A stretch of DNA of 64,000 nucleotides. Source: an uncultured Roseicyclus sp. (lineage in GTDB: Bacteria; Pseudomonadota; Alphaproteobacteria; Rhodobacterales; Rhodobacteraceae). The position numbers and the translations under genes are program-made. The stretch is from the NCBI RefSeq assembly GCF_937892565.1, contig NZ_CALAHQ010000070.1:1-64000 (forward strand), given 5' to 3'. The first letter of the stretch is position 1. Every line of letters starts with the position of its first letter. Shown in pieces: positions 7,310-19,065 of the stretch. The notes under the pieces were generated by a model. It searched no databases. It had not been told where the DNA came from and was given only the letters and a program-made list of their open reading frames with translations.

Positions 7310-8842
7310 ATGAAGGATATCTTGCAAGAGCTTGAAAACCGCCGCGGCGAGGCGCGTCTGGGGGGCGGTGCAAAACGCATCGAGGCGCAACATGCCAAGG
7401 GCAAGCTCACCGCCCGCGAGCGCATCGAGCTGTTGCTCGACGAAGGGTCCTTTGAAGAATACGACATGTTCGTCACCCATCGCTGCACCGATTTCGGCAT
7501 GGAACAGTCCAAACCGCGGGGCGATGGCGTTGTCACGGGCTGGGGCACGGTCAACGGCCGGATGGTCTATGTCTTCAGTCAGGATTTCACCGTTCTGGGC
7601 GGATCGGTGTCGGAAACCCACGCCGCCAAGATCTGCAAGATCATGGATATGGCGATCCAGAACGGCGCGCCGGTCATCGGCATCAACGACAGCGGTGGCG
7701 CGCGCATTCAGGAAGGCGTCGCAAGCCTTGCTGCCTATGGCGAGGTGTTTCAGCGCAACATCGAAGCCTCGGGCGTGGTGCCGCAGATCAGCCTGATCAT
7801 GGGCCCCTGCGCGGGGGGCGCGGTCTATTCCCCGGCGATGACCGATTTCATCTTCATGGTCAAGGACAGCTCCTACATGTTCGTGACCGGCCCCGATGTG
7901 GTGAAAACCGTCACCAATGAGGTCGTGACCGCCGAGGAACTGGGCGGGGCCACCACCCATACGCGCAAATCCTCGGTCGCCGATGGCGCCTTTGAAAACG
8001 ATGTCGAGGCGCTGAACGAAGTGCGCCGGCTGATCGATTTTCTACCCTTGTCGAACCGCGAAAAGCCGCCTGTGCGGCCCTTCTATGACGATCCCGGCCG
8101 CATCGAGGAAAGCCTTGACACGCTGATCCCCGACAATCCCAACAAACCCTACGACATGAAGGAATTGATCCTGAAGGTCGCGGATGAAGGCGATTTCTAC
8201 GAGATTCAGGAAGATTTCGCCAAGAACATCATCACCGGCTTCATCCGGCTCGAGGGGCAGACGGTGGGCGTGGTGGCCAACCAGCCCATGGTGCTGGCGG
8301 GGGTTCTGGATATCGACAGCGCGCGCAAGGCGGCACGTTTCGTGCGGTTTTGCGATTGCTTCGAAATCCCGATCCTGACGCTGGTCGATGTGCCCGGCTT
8401 CCTGCCCGGCGTGACGCAGGAATATAACGGCGTCATCAAGCATGGCGCCAAGCTCTTGTTTGCCTATGGCGAGGCGACGGTCCCGAAGGTGACAGTGATC
8501 ACCCGCAAGGCCTATGGCGGGGCCTATGTGGTGATGTCGTCCAAGCATCTGCGTGGCGACATCAACTATGCCTGGCCCACATCGGAGATTGCGGTGATGG
8601 GGGCCAAGGGCGCGACCGAGATCTTGTATCGGTCCGAACTGGGTGATCCCGCCAAGATCGCGGCACGCGCCAAGGAATACGAAGACCGCTTTGCCAACCC
8701 CTTTGTGGCGGCCGAGCGTGGTTTCATCGACGAGGTGATCCAGCCGCGATCGACCCGCCGACGCATCTGTCGCGCCTTTGCCCAGCTGCGCACCAAGCGC
8801 AAACAGATGCCCTGGAAGAAACACGACAACATTCCGCTGTAA
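7310..8842 (+). CDS. pccB: Propionyl-CoA carboxylase, carboxyltransferase (beta) subunit
   Basis: A 510-residue biotin-dependent carboxyltransferase subunit. It transfers the carboxyl group from biotin on PccA to propionyl-CoA, giving methylmalonyl-CoA. The N-terminal half has the oxyanion-hole pattern [10 protein letters not shown], and the C-terminal half has [14 protein letters not shown], both typical of the family. The C-terminus [14 protein letters not shown] is typical of PccB. ATG 7310 is preceded by GGAAGGGA and gives the normal family length. The TTTGCAAA sites upstream suggest control by PccR. RidA and two small genes lie between it and pccA, all on the same strand. Confidence 0.95.
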   Translation: MKDILQELENRRGEARLGGGAKRIEAQHAKGKLTARERIELLLDEGSFEEYDMFVTHRCTDFGMEQSKPRGDGVVTGWGTVNGRMVYVFSQDFTVLGGSVSETHAAKICKIMDMAIQNGAPVIGINDSGGARIQEGVASLAAYGEVFQRNIEASGVVPQISLIMGPCAGGAVYSPAMTDFIFMVKDSSYMFVTGPDVVKTVTNEVVTAEELGGATTHTRKSSVADGAFENDVEALNEVRRLIDFLPLSNREKPPVRPFYDDPGRIEESLDTLIPDNPNKPYDMKELILKVADEGDFYEIQEDFAKNIITGFIRLEGQTVGVVANQPMVLAGVLDIDSARKAARFVRFCDCFEIPILTLVDVPGFLPGVTQEYNGVIKHGAKLLFAYGEATVPKVTVITRKAYGGAYVVMSSKHLRGDINYAWPTSEIAVMGAKGATEILYRSELGDPAKIAARAKEYEDRFANPFVAAERGFIDEVIQPRSTRRRICRAFAQLRTKRKQMPWKKHDNIPL

Positions 8843-8847
8843 GCCAT

Positions 8848-8871
8848 GGCGGGACCAGTCCCGCCCTACGG
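8848..8871 (+). repeat. REP-like palindrome followed by CTACGG
   Basis: GGCGGGAC (8848-8855) and GTCCCGCC (8858-8865) form a perfect 8-bp stem with a 2-base centre, immediately followed by CTACGG. It lies between the pccB stop and the RidA Shine-Dalgarno. Related copies with a CTACG suffix occur at 9901-9920 and 22850-22874. It could protect or partly terminate the pccB message. Confidence 0.6.
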
Positions 8872-8880
8872 GAGCCGATG

Positions 8881-9291
8881 ATGAGCGAACCCATCTTTCA
8901 CATGATCACCGGCGGACCCCGCCCCGTCGCGCCCTTTTCGCACGCGGTCGAGGCGGATGGCTGGGTGATCCTGACCGGCCAGATGCCGACCGATCCGGCA
9001 GCCCCGGACGCCCCCCTGCCGCAAGGCGTGGCGGCGCAAACGGTGCGGGTGATGGAAAATCTGCGCGTGGTGCTCAGGGGTGTGGGTCTTGACCTGAACC
9101 ATGTGGTGCAGATGCGTGCCTATCTGACGGAATTCGAGCGCGACTATGCCGCCTTCAACGAGACCTATCAGACCTTTTTCCCGCCCGATCGCCGGCCCGC
9201 GCGCACGACCGTGGGCGTGACCGCGCTGGCCGTTGGGGCCTTGGTCGAGATCGATTGCATCGCACGTCGCCCAGAGACTGAAACGCCATGA
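8881..9291 (+). CDS. RidA-family (YjgF/YER057c/UK114) protein
   Basis: A 136-residue RidA-superfamily protein. Members hydrolyse reactive enamine/imine intermediates made by PLP enzymes. The family features are visible: GQMP near residue 31, the NLR helix, RPARTTV carrying the Arg that binds the substrate carboxylate, and the C-terminal VEIDCIA with the conserved Glu. ATG 8881 is preferred over the adjacent ATG 8878 because GGAG at 8871-8874 is better spaced. It lies within the pcc operon, and its stop overlaps the next start by ATGA. Why a RidA protein sits inside a propionyl-CoA carboxylase operon is not known. Confidence 0.88.
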   Translation: MSEPIFHMITGGPRPVAPFSHAVEADGWVILTGQMPTDPAAPDAPLPQGVAAQTVRVMENLRVVLRGVGLDLNHVVQMRAYLTEFERDYAAFNETYQTFFPPDRRPARTTVGVTALAVGALVEIDCIARRPETETP

Positions 9292-9428
9292 ACGCGCTGA
9301 CCCCTTGGCTTGCCCTGCCCTTGGCCCGAAAGGCCGCGCTGACGGCACGCCGCGCGCAATCGTGCCGCTTGACGACGCCCTTCCGGCACAGCGTTGCCGC
9401 CACCCCGACCACACAGGCGCGCCAATGA
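9288..9428 (+). CDS. Possible 46-residue protein, coupled on both sides
   Basis: A short open frame starts in an ATGA overlap with the RidA stop and ends in another ATGA-type overlap with the start of the next gene. It encodes a small, basic, Ala/Thr-rich peptide with no motif I recognise. The tight coupling on both sides is the only support, together with the absence of any other use for the 130-bp stretch. It could equally be an untranslated spacer that happens to be open. Confidence 0.3.
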   Translation: MNALTPWLALPLARKAALTARRAQSCRLTTPFRHSVAATPTTQARQ

Positions 9429-9799
9429 TCAAGCATCGCGGATTTCCCGGCCGCCTTCCGGGAACGGATTATCAATTCACGATCCGCCGCGCCAACAAGG
9501 AGGGGGCATCCAGACTGATCCGGCGCGAACGCTTCCCCGACCGGCGGCCCGCCGACCGGCGCGCGGATGCTGCCTTCATGGAGGCATTGTGGCTGTGTTT
9601 TGGCACCGAGCCCTTTGAACGCGGCAATCTGGATGCAGGGCGTCTGTCGTGGCTTTTCGGCCGCGAGGTGATCCCGGCCGAAGACCGTTTCGACCCGGAA
9701 AGCTACGAGGCGCTTTTGATCATCGACGAGGATCGCGCGCGCGCCGCCTTCCCCGAGGCCTTTGACGGCAGCGGCTTGTGGCAAGAGGCGATCGAATGA
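9425..9799 (+). CDS. Unknown protein encoded within the pcc operon
   Basis: A 124-residue soluble protein that I do not recognise. It begins with a basic, Arg-rich third (RLIRRERFPDRRPADRR) and continues with an acidic, helical C-terminal part. No signal peptide, membrane segment or cysteine motif is visible. It lies between RidA and pccA in the same direction, 136 bp before pccA. Codon use resembles its neighbours. Its position suggests a function linked to propionyl-CoA carboxylase, for example assembly or modulation, but that is inference only. Confidence 0.6.
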   Translation: MIKHRGFPGRLPGTDYQFTIRRANKEGASRLIRRERFPDRRPADRRADAAFMEALWLCFGTEPFERGNLDAGRLSWLFGREVIPAEDRFDPESYEALLIIDEDRARAAFPEAFDGSGLWQEAIE

Positions 9800-9900
9800 T
9801 CGGACCCGTCGACAAGGGCCAGAGCAGGCCAGCAGGCCATCCCCCATCCGATAGGCAGACTGCGCCCGCCACGATGCGCGCATTTCTTTTGCACCAGAAC

Positions 9901-9920
9901 GGGGGCCCAGCCCCGCTACG
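9901..9920 (+). repeat. REP-like palindrome with CTACG suffix before pccA
   Basis: GGGGC (9902-9906) and GCCCC (9910-9914) form a short GC hairpin with a CCA loop, followed by CTACG at 9916-9920 and then the pccA Shine-Dalgarno AAGGGA. It matches the copy after pccB in layout: palindrome, CTACG, ribosome binding site. Confidence 0.45.
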
Positions 9921-9935
9921 AAGGGACGACAGCCC

Positions 9936-11981
9936 ATGTTCAAGAAGCTTCTGATCGCCAACCGGGGCGAGATCGCCTGCCGCGTCATCAAGACTGCCCG
10001 CAAGATGGGAATTGCCACGGTTGCGGTCTATTCGGATGCCGACCGGGGTGCGCTGCATGTCAAGATGGCCGATGAAGCGGTCCATATCGGCCCGCCGCCG
10101 GCATCGGAAAGCTATATCGTGATCGACAAGATCATGGCAGCCATCACCGCCAGCGGCGCCGAAGCGGTGCATCCGGGCTATGGGTTCTTGTCGGAGAACA
10201 TGAAATTCGCCGAAGCGCTGGACCGCGCGGGCGTTGCCTTTGTCGGCCCGCCGACGGGCGCCATCGAGGCGATGGGCGACAAGATCACCTCCAAAAAGAT
10301 CGCGTCCAACGCGGGGGTTTCGACCGTGCCGGGCTATATGGGCCTGATCGCGGATGCCGATGAAGCGGTGCGGATCTCCAACGAAATCGGCTATCCGGTG
10401 ATGATCAAGGCCAGTGCGGGCGGCGGCGGCAAGGGCATGCGCATTGCCTGGACCGATCTTGAGGCACGCGAAGGCTTTCAGGCCTCGAAGAACGAGGCGA
10501 AATCGTCTTTCGGGGATGACCGCATCTTCATCGAGAAATTCGTGACCCAGCCGCGTCATATCGAGATTCAGGTGCTGGCCGATGCGCATGGCAATTGCGT
10601 CTATCTGGGCGAGCGGGAATGTTCGATCCAGCGCCGCAATCAAAAGGTGATCGAAGAAGCGCCCTCGCCCTTCCTCGATGCCGCCACCCGCCGCGCGATG
10701 GGCGAACAGGCCTGTGCGCTGGCGCGTGCGGTGGGCTACACTTCGGCGGGCACGGTGGAATTCATCGTGGATGGCAACCGCAATTTCTATTTCCTCGAGA
10801 TGAACACCCGGCTTCAGGTGGAACATCCCGTCACCGAACTGATCACCGGCATCGATCTGGTCGAACAGATGATCCGCGTGGCGGCGGGCGAAAAGCTGCC
10901 CTTTGCCCAAGACGATATCCGGCTGACCGGCTGGGCGATGGAAAGCCGGCTTTATGCCGAAGACCCCTATCGCAATTTCCTGCCTTCGATCGGGCGGCTG
11001 ACGCGCTACCGCCCCCCCGCCGAGATCCAGGCGGGCCCTCTCAACCAGTCGGGCAAATGGCAGGGCGATGCGCCTGTCGGCGAAACGGCCGTGCGCAATG
11101 ACACGGGCGTCTTTGAGGGCGGCGAGATCTCGATGTTTTATGACCCGATGATCGCCAAGCTCTGCACCTGGGCGCCCGACCGTCTGGGCGCGATCGAGGC
11201 GATGCGCGTGGCACTTGACGGCTTCGAGGTGGAAGGGATCGGCCACAACCTGCCGTTCCTGTCGGCGGTGATGGAACATGAGCGTTTTGTCAGCGGCAAC
11301 ATCACCACCGCCTTCATCGCCGAGGAATATCCCGAAGGCTTTGGCGGTGCCACTCTGGCCGCCGATGCCGCCCAGCGCGTCGCGGCAGCGGCAGCGGCGA
11401 TGTACCGGGTGGCCGAAATCCGGCGCACCCGCGTCTCGGGCCGGATGGACAATCACGAACGCCGCGTGGGCAGCGATTGGGTTGTCCGGCTGCAAGCTCA
11501 GGAATACCCCCTCACCATCGCTGCCGACCATGAAGGATCGACCTTGTCCTTCGCCGATGGCGCCGTGATGCGCGTGACGTCGGACTGGACACCGGGCGAT
11601 CAGTTGGCGCGCCTGACGGTTGACGGCGCGCCGCTTGTTCTCAAGGTCGGCAAGATCCCCGGCGGCTTTCGCATCCGCACAAGGGGCGCCGATCTGAAGG
11701 TGCATGTGCGCACGCCGCGTCAGGCCGAACTGGCGCGCCTGATGCCCGAAAAGCTGCCGCCGGACACGTCCAAATTCCTGCTGTGCCCGATGCCGGGTCT
11801 GATCGTGCGTATCGATGTGGAGGTGGGCCAGGAGGTGCAGGAAGGCCAGACGCTGTGCACCGTCGAGGCGATGAAGATGGAAAACATCCTGCGCGCCGAA
11901 CGCCGTGGCGTGGTGGCCGCGATCACCTGTGGCCCGGGTGACAGCCTTGCGGTCGATCAGATCATCATGGAGTTCGAATAA
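9936..11981 (+). CDS. pccA: Propionyl-CoA carboxylase, biotin carboxylase/carrier (alpha) subunit
   Basis: A 681-residue multidomain protein. The N-terminal biotin carboxylase domain begins FKKLLIANRGEIACRVIKTA and has the ATP-grasp glycine loop SAGGGGKGMRIAW. It is followed by a BT-type linker domain, and the C-terminal biotin carrier domain carries the EAMKMEN motif with biotinylated Lys647. It carboxylates its own biotin using ATP and bicarbonate, then hands the carboxyl group to PccB. The start has AAGGGA at normal spacing. It is the last gene of the pcc operon, with a hairpin and short T-rich stretch just downstream. Confidence 0.95.
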   Translation: MFKKLLIANRGEIACRVIKTARKMGIATVAVYSDADRGALHVKMADEAVHIGPPPASESYIVIDKIMAAITASGAEAVHPGYGFLSENMKFAEALDRAGVAFVGPPTGAIEAMGDKITSKKIASNAGVSTVPGYMGLIADADEAVRISNEIGYPVMIKASAGGGGKGMRIAWTDLEAREGFQASKNEAKSSFGDDRIFIEKFVTQPRHIEIQVLADAHGNCVYLGERECSIQRRNQKVIEEAPSPFLDAATRRAMGEQACALARAVGYTSAGTVEFIVDGNRNFYFLEMNTRLQVEHPVTELITGIDLVEQMIRVAAGEKLPFAQDDIRLTGWAMESRLYAEDPYRNFLPSIGRLTRYRPPAEIQAGPLNQSGKWQGDAPVGETAVRNDTGVFEGGEISMFYDPMIAKLCTWAPDRLGAIEAMRVALDGFEVEGIGHNLPFLSAVMEHERFVSGNITTAFIAEEYPEGFGGATLAADAAQRVAAAAAAMYRVAEIRRTRVSGRMDNHERRVGSDWVVRLQAQEYPLTIAADHEGSTLSFADGAVMRVTSDWTPGDQLARLTVDGAPLVLKVGKIPGGFRIRTRGADLKVHVRTPRQAELARLMPEKLPPDTSKFLLCPMPGLIVRIDVEVGQEVQEGQTLCTVEAMKMENILRAERRGVVAAITCGPGDSLAVDQIIMEFE

Positions 11982-12029
11982 GCCCGTGCCCCGCGCCGCG
12001 CCGCATATCGCCAGACGGGCGGGGCTTTA
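11982..12029. terminator. Likely bidirectional terminator between pccA and the DUF4174 gene
   Basis: GCCCCGC (11988-11994) can pair with GCGGGGC (12019-12025), followed on the plus strand by TTTATT. An alternative pairing is GCCCGT (11982-11987) with ACGGGC (12015-12020). The site lies between two converging genes, so it can serve both. The loop is long (24 bases), which lowers confidence. Confidence 0.4.
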
Positions 12030-12515
12030 TTCCCCCATCCGTATCTCTTCCTGGCGAAGGGCGAAATTGTCGATGCCGCGCACGATCTCGCGCACATCCC
12101 GCGGGCTGGGGCGTCGCAGGCCGACACGACCATCCTTCTGCACGATCACCAGCGTGAATCCGCGCGGGCGCAATGCGGTGCGCAGCGCGGTTTGTTCTGT
12201 GGGATCGGTATCGATGATGATGACCACGTCGCGGTCCAACAGCGGTTGGGGGCGCGCGGCCAGCATCTGCAACTGTTCGCGAAACCGGGGATCGGCGGGC
12301 GAATCGGCAAACACCACCAAGGGGCGCGCGATCCACAAAAACTCGTCGAGCGTCACATCGCGTGCATGGCGGGGTTCCATCGGATCGATCATGGCGGATG
12401 GCGCATCGTCGCCCGTTTGTGGTGCCACGACACCAGCGGCATCGCCTTGCGTCAGGGCGATGGCGGGAAACGACAGAAAAAGGCCTGTCAACAGGGCAAG
12501 GTGCTGTGGTCGCAT
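12027..12515 (-). CDS. DUF4174 protein with signal peptide
   Basis: A 162-residue protein. The first 20 or so residues (MRPQHLALLTGLFLSFPAIA) look like a secretion signal. The remainder matches DUF4174, a thioredoxin-like-fold family without known catalytic role: DEFLWIARPLVVFADS near the start, VIIIDTDP in the middle, and the C-terminal GFTLVIVQKDGRVGLRRPSP. No CxxC motif is present. ATG 12515 is preceded by GGAGG. The gene separates pccA from mcm on the opposite strand, so mcm must have its own promoter in the 176-bp divergent gap. Confidence 0.8.
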   Translation of the reverse strand: MRPQHLALLTGLFLSFPAIALTQGDAAGVVAPQTGDDAPSAMIDPMEPRHARDVTLDEFLWIARPLVVFADSPADPRFREQLQMLAARPQPLLDRDVVIIIDTDPTEQTALRTALRPRGFTLVIVQKDGRVGLRRPSPRDVREIVRGIDNFALRQEEIRMGE

Positions 12516-12691
12516 CGGTCCTCCATTCAAGGTCGATATAGGAAGCGTCGGCGCGAAAGCGAAGATTTTTGCGCAGGGTGCGGTCCGTGAACGGACCCAT
12601 CGCACGCCATGGCGCAGCGGGTCGAGGGTTTTGACAAACAAAGCGGCAGCGCAGCAGGCGCGCCCGATCGGATACTGAAAAGGACGAGCCG

Positions 12692-14824
<2,133 letters not shown>

Positions 14825-14905
14825 GGGGGGCGAAAAACTCAAGTTTTTCGTTTGGGAAAACCGGAGTTTTCCCATACGAAAACCCGGGTTTTCGGCCACC
14901 CCCCC
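14825..14905 (+). repeat. Three-hairpin element bracketed by G6 and C7
   Basis: Directly after the mcm stop come six G (14825-14830), then three perfect inverted repeats. These are CGAAAAACT/AGTTTTTCG (14831-14850), TGGGAAAAC-CGGA-GTTTTCCCA (14853-14874), and an 18-base palindrome at 14877-14894 with core AAAACCCGGGTTTT. Seven C follow (14899-14905). The G and C runs could pair to close a cloverleaf-like structure. A five-hairpin relative lies at 27753-27879. A 3'-end terminator or stabiliser is the simplest role. Confidence 0.75.
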
Positions 14906-14980
14906 GGCCTGCGCGCAGCTTGCCCCTTGCCCTGACGCCGGGCCTGCCCCATCAAGGGGCCATACCTGCAAGGAGGCGCC

Positions 14981-16066
14981 ATGGCCCTGCCCGTCCGCCA
15001 GCAACTGCTTTACTGGGGCATCGCTTTGGCGGTGCTCTTTGTGCTGCTCTGGGCGCTTGGCCATGTGATCTTGCCGTTTGTGGTAGGCGGCGCCATCGCC
15101 TATTTCCTTGATCCGGTCGCCGACCGGCTGGAACGTGCGGGGCTTTCGCGGCTATTGGCCACGGTGGTGATCTTCATCTTTCTGATCGCCATCGTGATCT
15201 TGTCGCTTCTGGTGATCATTCCGCTTCTGGTTCAGCAAAGCCAGGGCCTCATCCAGTCGGCCCCTGACCTGTTCAACCAGTTGCGCAACTGGCTGACCGA
15301 ACACTTTCCCCAGATCATGGAAGATGGATCGCCCTTGCGCCAATCGCTGATGTCGATTGGCGAGACGATCCAGTCGCGCGGTGGCCAGCTTTTGCAACAG
15401 CTCCTCAGTTCAGCGGCCGGGGTGGTGAACCTGCTGGTGTTCATCGTCGTGGTTCCGGTCGTGGCCTTTTACATGCTGATGGACTGGGACAGGATGATCG
15501 CCCTGATCGACAATCTCTTGCCGCGCGATCATGCTCCGATCATCCGTCGTCTGGCCGGTGACATCGACCGCACGCTGGCCAGCTTCGTGCGAGGCCAAGG
15601 GACGGTCTGTTTGATCCTTGGGGTGTTCTACGCGGTGTCGCTGATGGTGGTGGGGCTCCAGTTCGGTCTGGTTGTCGGACTTCTGGCGGGGCTGTTGACC
15701 TTCATTCCCTATGTCGGGGCGCTGGTGGGGGGGGCGTTGTCGGTGGGGCTGGCCTTGTTCCAGTTCTGGGGCGACTGGTGGGTAATCCTTGCGGTTGCGG
15801 CGATCTTTCAGCTCGGCCAGATGGTGGAAGGCAATATCTTGACACCCAAGCTGGTGGGCAAGTCCGTGGGCCTGCATCCGGTCTGGCTGATCTTTGCGCT
15901 GTCGGCCTTCGGGACGGTGTTTGGCTTTGTGGGCATGCTGGTGGCGGTGCCGATCGCGGCTGCCATCGGCGTCCTGGTGCGCTTTGCGTTGGAGCAATAC
16001 CGCGCCGGTCTGCTGTATCGCGGTCAATCCCAGCCTGCGGCCAAGGCTGAAGACGAGACACGCTGA
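14981..16066 (+). CDS. AI-2E-family (PerM-like) membrane protein
   Basis: A 361-residue protein of the AI-2E/PerM transporter family. It has about eight membrane segments, and a soluble stretch at roughly residues 85-140 lies between membrane segments. Family signatures include FVVGGAIAYFLDPVADRLE near residue 33 and NILTPKLVGKSVGLHPVWLI near residue 285. Members include autoinducer-2 exporters and Na+/H+ antiporters, so the substrate here is open. The start has AAGGAG about nine bases upstream. The stop overlaps the next start (TGATG), so it is translationally coupled to hdaA, a common neighbour pairing in alphaproteobacteria. Confidence 0.88.
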   Translation: MALPVRQQLLYWGIALAVLFVLLWALGHVILPFVVGGAIAYFLDPVADRLERAGLSRLLATVVIFIFLIAIVILSLLVIIPLLVQQSQGLIQSAPDLFNQLRNWLTEHFPQIMEDGSPLRQSLMSIGETIQSRGGQLLQQLLSSAAGVVNLLVFIVVVPVVAFYMLMDWDRMIALIDNLLPRDHAPIIRRLAGDIDRTLASFVRGQGTVCLILGVFYAVSLMVVGLQFGLVVGLLAGLLTFIPYVGALVGGALSVGLALFQFWGDWWVILAVAAIFQLGQMVEGNILTPKLVGKSVGLHPVWLIFALSAFGTVFGFVGMLVAVPIAAAIGVLVRFALEQYRAGLLYRGQSQPAAKAEDETR

Positions 16067-16773
16067 TGCCCCGACAGCTTGTGCTTGATCTGCCCTTTCG
16101 CGCGGCGATGGGGCGCAGCGATTTCTTCGTCTCGGATGCCAACGCTGCTGCCGTTGCGGGGATCGAAGGATGGCAGGAATGGCCATTGGGAAAGATGCTG
16201 CTGATCGGACCTGCGGGATCGGGAAAGACGCATCTCGCCCATGTCTTTGCCGCCCAAACCGGCGCGCTTTTGGTGACGTCTGGCGATTTGGCGGGGGGCG
16301 ATCCCGCGCGTCTGGCCGATGCCCCCGCGCTGATCATCGAGGATGTGGACCGCATCGCGGGGATGGCTGCCGCCCAAGAGGCCCTGTTTCACCTGCACAA
16401 TGCCGCCGCCGACCGGGGTGCCACACTTTTGCTGACCGCGCGCAATCCGCCCGCACGCTGGGGCGTGACACTGCCCGATCTCGACAGCCGGATGCAGCAG
16501 GCGGGGCAATTGCGGCTTGCGGCGCCCGATGATCGGCTGATGTCGGCGGTCTTGGTAAAGCTGGCGGCCGACCGCCAGATGGCGCTGACGCCGGCGCTTT
16601 TGTCCTACATCCTGCCACGCATCGAACGGTCGCTTGCCGCGGCATATGCCGTGATCGTCGCCCTTGACGGCGAAGCGCTGGCCGACAAGGCGCGACCGGG
16701 CCTTCGGCATGTGAAGGCGATCTTGGGCGATCACAGTCAAAAACAGGGCAGCGCTCTGGACGGCGCTGGATGA
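16066..16773 (+). CDS. hdaA: DnaA-related regulatory ATPase HdaA
   Basis: A 235-residue DnaA-like AAA+ protein without the DnaA DNA-binding domain. The N-terminal QLVLDLPFR resembles the sliding-clamp-binding motif of Hda proteins. Walker A is GPAGSGKT at residues 48-55, and Walker B is ALIIEDVDR around residues 88-96. HdaA works with the DNA polymerase clamp to stimulate ATP hydrolysis by DnaA after initiation, preventing re-replication. The start overlaps the stop of the AI-2E gene, and ppk follows 61 bp downstream, the usual order in Rhodobacterales. Confidence 0.85.
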   Translation: MPRQLVLDLPFRAAMGRSDFFVSDANAAAVAGIEGWQEWPLGKMLLIGPAGSGKTHLAHVFAAQTGALLVTSGDLAGGDPARLADAPALIIEDVDRIAGMAAAQEALFHLHNAAADRGATLLLTARNPPARWGVTLPDLDSRMQQAGQLRLAAPDDRLMSAVLVKLAADRQMALTPALLSYILPRIERSLAAAYAVIVALDGEALADKARPGLRHVKAILGDHSQKQGSALDGAG

Positions 16774-16834
16774 GACGCGCAAAATAGAGGCTGTCGTCAT
16801 GTAGCCGTCATGATCCCGAATTAGGTCCAAGACC

Positions 16835-19009
16835 ATGAACTTTGCCGATTTCCTTTCCGCACCTCTGCCTGATCCCGTGACCCTGCCTGACGCGCAGATC
16901 ACCGGACCGCAACGGTTTTTCAACCGCGAACTTTCATGGCTGGCCTTTAACTGGCGCGTGCTGGAAGAGGCGATGAACCCGCGTGTGCCGCTGTTGGAGC
17001 GGGTCCGCTTCATCTCGATCTCGGCGGGCAATCTCGATGAATTCTACACGGTCCGCGTGGCCGGCCTGCGCGGTCTGGCACAGGAGGGCAATCTGACCCC
17101 CGCCGCCGATGGGCGCACGCCCGCGGTCCAGCTCAAGCTGATCAATGCCGATGCGCGCCGACTGATGCAGCATCAGCAGGCGGCGTGGAATGCACTCAAG
17201 GCCGAACTGGAGGCCGAGGGCCTCAGCGTGGTCACCGCCGCCAAGCTCAGCGCCGATGACAAGGCCGCGCTGGCCGAGGTGTTCATGGCGCGGGTCTTTC
17301 CGGTGTTGTCGCCCCTGGCGATCGATCCCGCCCATCCCTTTCCCTTCATTCCAAACGAAGGCATCGCGCTGGCGCTGCAGATGACGCGCGACCGCGATGG
17401 TCGGCGGCTGCAAGCGCTGTTGCCGATCCCCGGACAGATCGACCGTTTCATTCGCCTGCCCGTGACCGATGGCAAGGTGCGCTTTTTGCCGCTTGAGGAA
17501 CTGTTGCGGCTACAGATCGGGGCGCTGTTTCCGGGCTACAGCCTGTCGGGATCATGCCTGTTCCGCATCCTGCGCGACAGCGATCTTGAGGTCGAGGAAG
17601 AAGCCGAAGATCTGGTGCGCGAATTCGAGACCGCGCTCAAGCGTCGCCGCCGCGGCGAGGTGGTGCGCCTTCAGATCAGCGCCAATGCGCCCGAAGATCT
17701 GAAAACCGAAATCGTCGATCAGCTGCACGTCAGCCCCGAAGAGATCGTCGAAGTGCGCGGCATGATCGGCCTTGTGCGGCTCAAGGAGCTGGTGATCGAC
17801 GAACGCCCCGATCTGCTTTGGCCCAGCTTCACACCGCGCGTGCCCGAACGCGTGCAAGATCACGATGGCGACATGTTCGCGGCGATCCGGCAAAAGGACA
17901 TGCTGCTGCATCACCCCTATGAAACCTTCGACATGGTGATCCGCTTCCTGCAACAGGCCGCGCGCGATCCCAATGTGGTGGCGATCAAGCAGACCCTGTA
18001 CCGCACGTCGAACGAATCGCCCATCGTCGATGCGCTGTGCGAGGCGGCCGAAAACGGCAAATCGGTGACCGCTCTGGTCGAGCTCAAGGCGCGCTTTGAC
18101 GAGGCCGCCAACATCCGCCAATCGCGCAAGCTGGAGCGCGCCGGCGCCCATGTGATCTATGGGTTCATCAACTACAAGACCCACGCCAAGATCAGCACCG
18201 TGGTACGCCGCGAAGGCGACCGGCTGGTGACCTATACCCATTTCGGCACGGGCAATTACCATCCGATCACGGCGCGCATCTATACCGATCTGTCGCTGTT
18301 CACCTGCGACGACGCGCTGGGGCGCGATGCTACCAAGGTGTTCAACTATGTCGGCGGCTACGCAGAGCCCGAAGGGCTGGAAAACCTGAGGATCGCACCG
18401 CTCAGTCTGAAATCGACGATCCTCGAGAACATCCTGACCGAGATCGAGCATGCCAAGGCCGGGCGCCCGGCGATGATCTGGGCCAAGATGAACAGCGTGA
18501 TCGACCCCGATGTCATCGATGCACTTTATGATGCGTCGCGGGCGGGGGTGAAGATCGATCTGGTGATCCGGGGCATCTGCGGTCTGCGCCCCGGTGTTAA
18601 GGGTCTGAGCGAGACCATCCGCGTCAAATCCATCGTCGGGCGGTTTTTGGAGCATTCCCGCATCTTGTGTTTCGGGGATGGGCATGGCCTGCCGTCCAAG
18701 CATGCGCGGGTCTATATCTCTTCGGCCGACTGGATGGGCCGAAACCTCAGCCGACGGGTGGAAACGCTGGTCGAATGTCGCACGCCCACCGTCAAGGCAC
18801 AGATCGTCAGCCAGATCATGGCGGCCAACCTTGCGGATGTGGCGCAATCGTGGGTTTTGCAGCCCGATGGCAGCTATCTGCGCCCCGATCTGACCGGCAT
18901 CGAGACGCCGTTTTCCTGTCACCGATTCTTTATGGAAAACCCGTCACTGTCCGGGCGCGGGTCGGCCGGAGCCAAGGATGTGCTGGAATTGACGCACAGT
19001 CACGATTGA
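16835..19009 (+). CDS. ppk: Polyphosphate kinase 1
   Basis: A 724-residue PPK1. It reversibly polymerises the gamma-phosphate of ATP into polyphosphate. The N-terminal domain begins at [19 protein letters not shown]. The catalytic core carries the autophosphorylated His in THFGTGNYH and the second conserved His in [28 protein letters not shown]-type helices and the expected domain order are all present and intact. It is followed 56 bp later by an exopolyphosphatase, so synthesis and breakdown of polyphosphate are encoded side by side. Confidence 0.95.
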   Translation: MNFADFLSAPLPDPVTLPDAQITGPQRFFNRELSWLAFNWRVLEEAMNPRVPLLERVRFISISAGNLDEFYTVRVAGLRGLAQEGNLTPAADGRTPAVQLKLINADARRLMQHQQAAWNALKAELEAEGLSVVTAAKLSADDKAALAEVFMARVFPVLSPLAIDPAHPFPFIPNEGIALALQMTRDRDGRRLQALLPIPGQIDRFIRLPVTDGKVRFLPLEELLRLQIGALFPGYSLSGSCLFRILRDSDLEVEEEAEDLVREFETALKRRRRGEVVRLQISANAPEDLKTEIVDQLHVSPEEIVEVRGMIGLVRLKELVIDERPDLLWPSFTPRVPERVQDHDGDMFAAIRQKDMLLHHPYETFDMVIRFLQQAARDPNVVAIKQTLYRTSNESPIVDALCEAAENGKSVTALVELKARFDEAANIRQSRKLERAGAHVIYGFINYKTHAKISTVVRREGDRLVTYTHFGTGNYHPITARIYTDLSLFTCDDALGRDATKVFNYVGGYAEPEGLENLRIAPLSLKSTILENILTEIEHAKAGRPAMIWAKMNSVIDPDVIDALYDASRAGVKIDLVIRGICGLRPGVKGLSETIRVKSIVGRFLEHSRILCFGDGHGLPSKHARVYISSADWMGRNLSRRVETLVECRTPTVKAQIVSQIMAANLADVAQSWVLQPDGSYLRPDLTGIETPFSCHRFFMENPSLSGRGSAGAKDVLELTHSHD

Positions 19010-19065
19010 TCCGCGTCACCCCCATGATTGACGACAGGGCCTTGTCCGTTGCATCACTCTGACCC

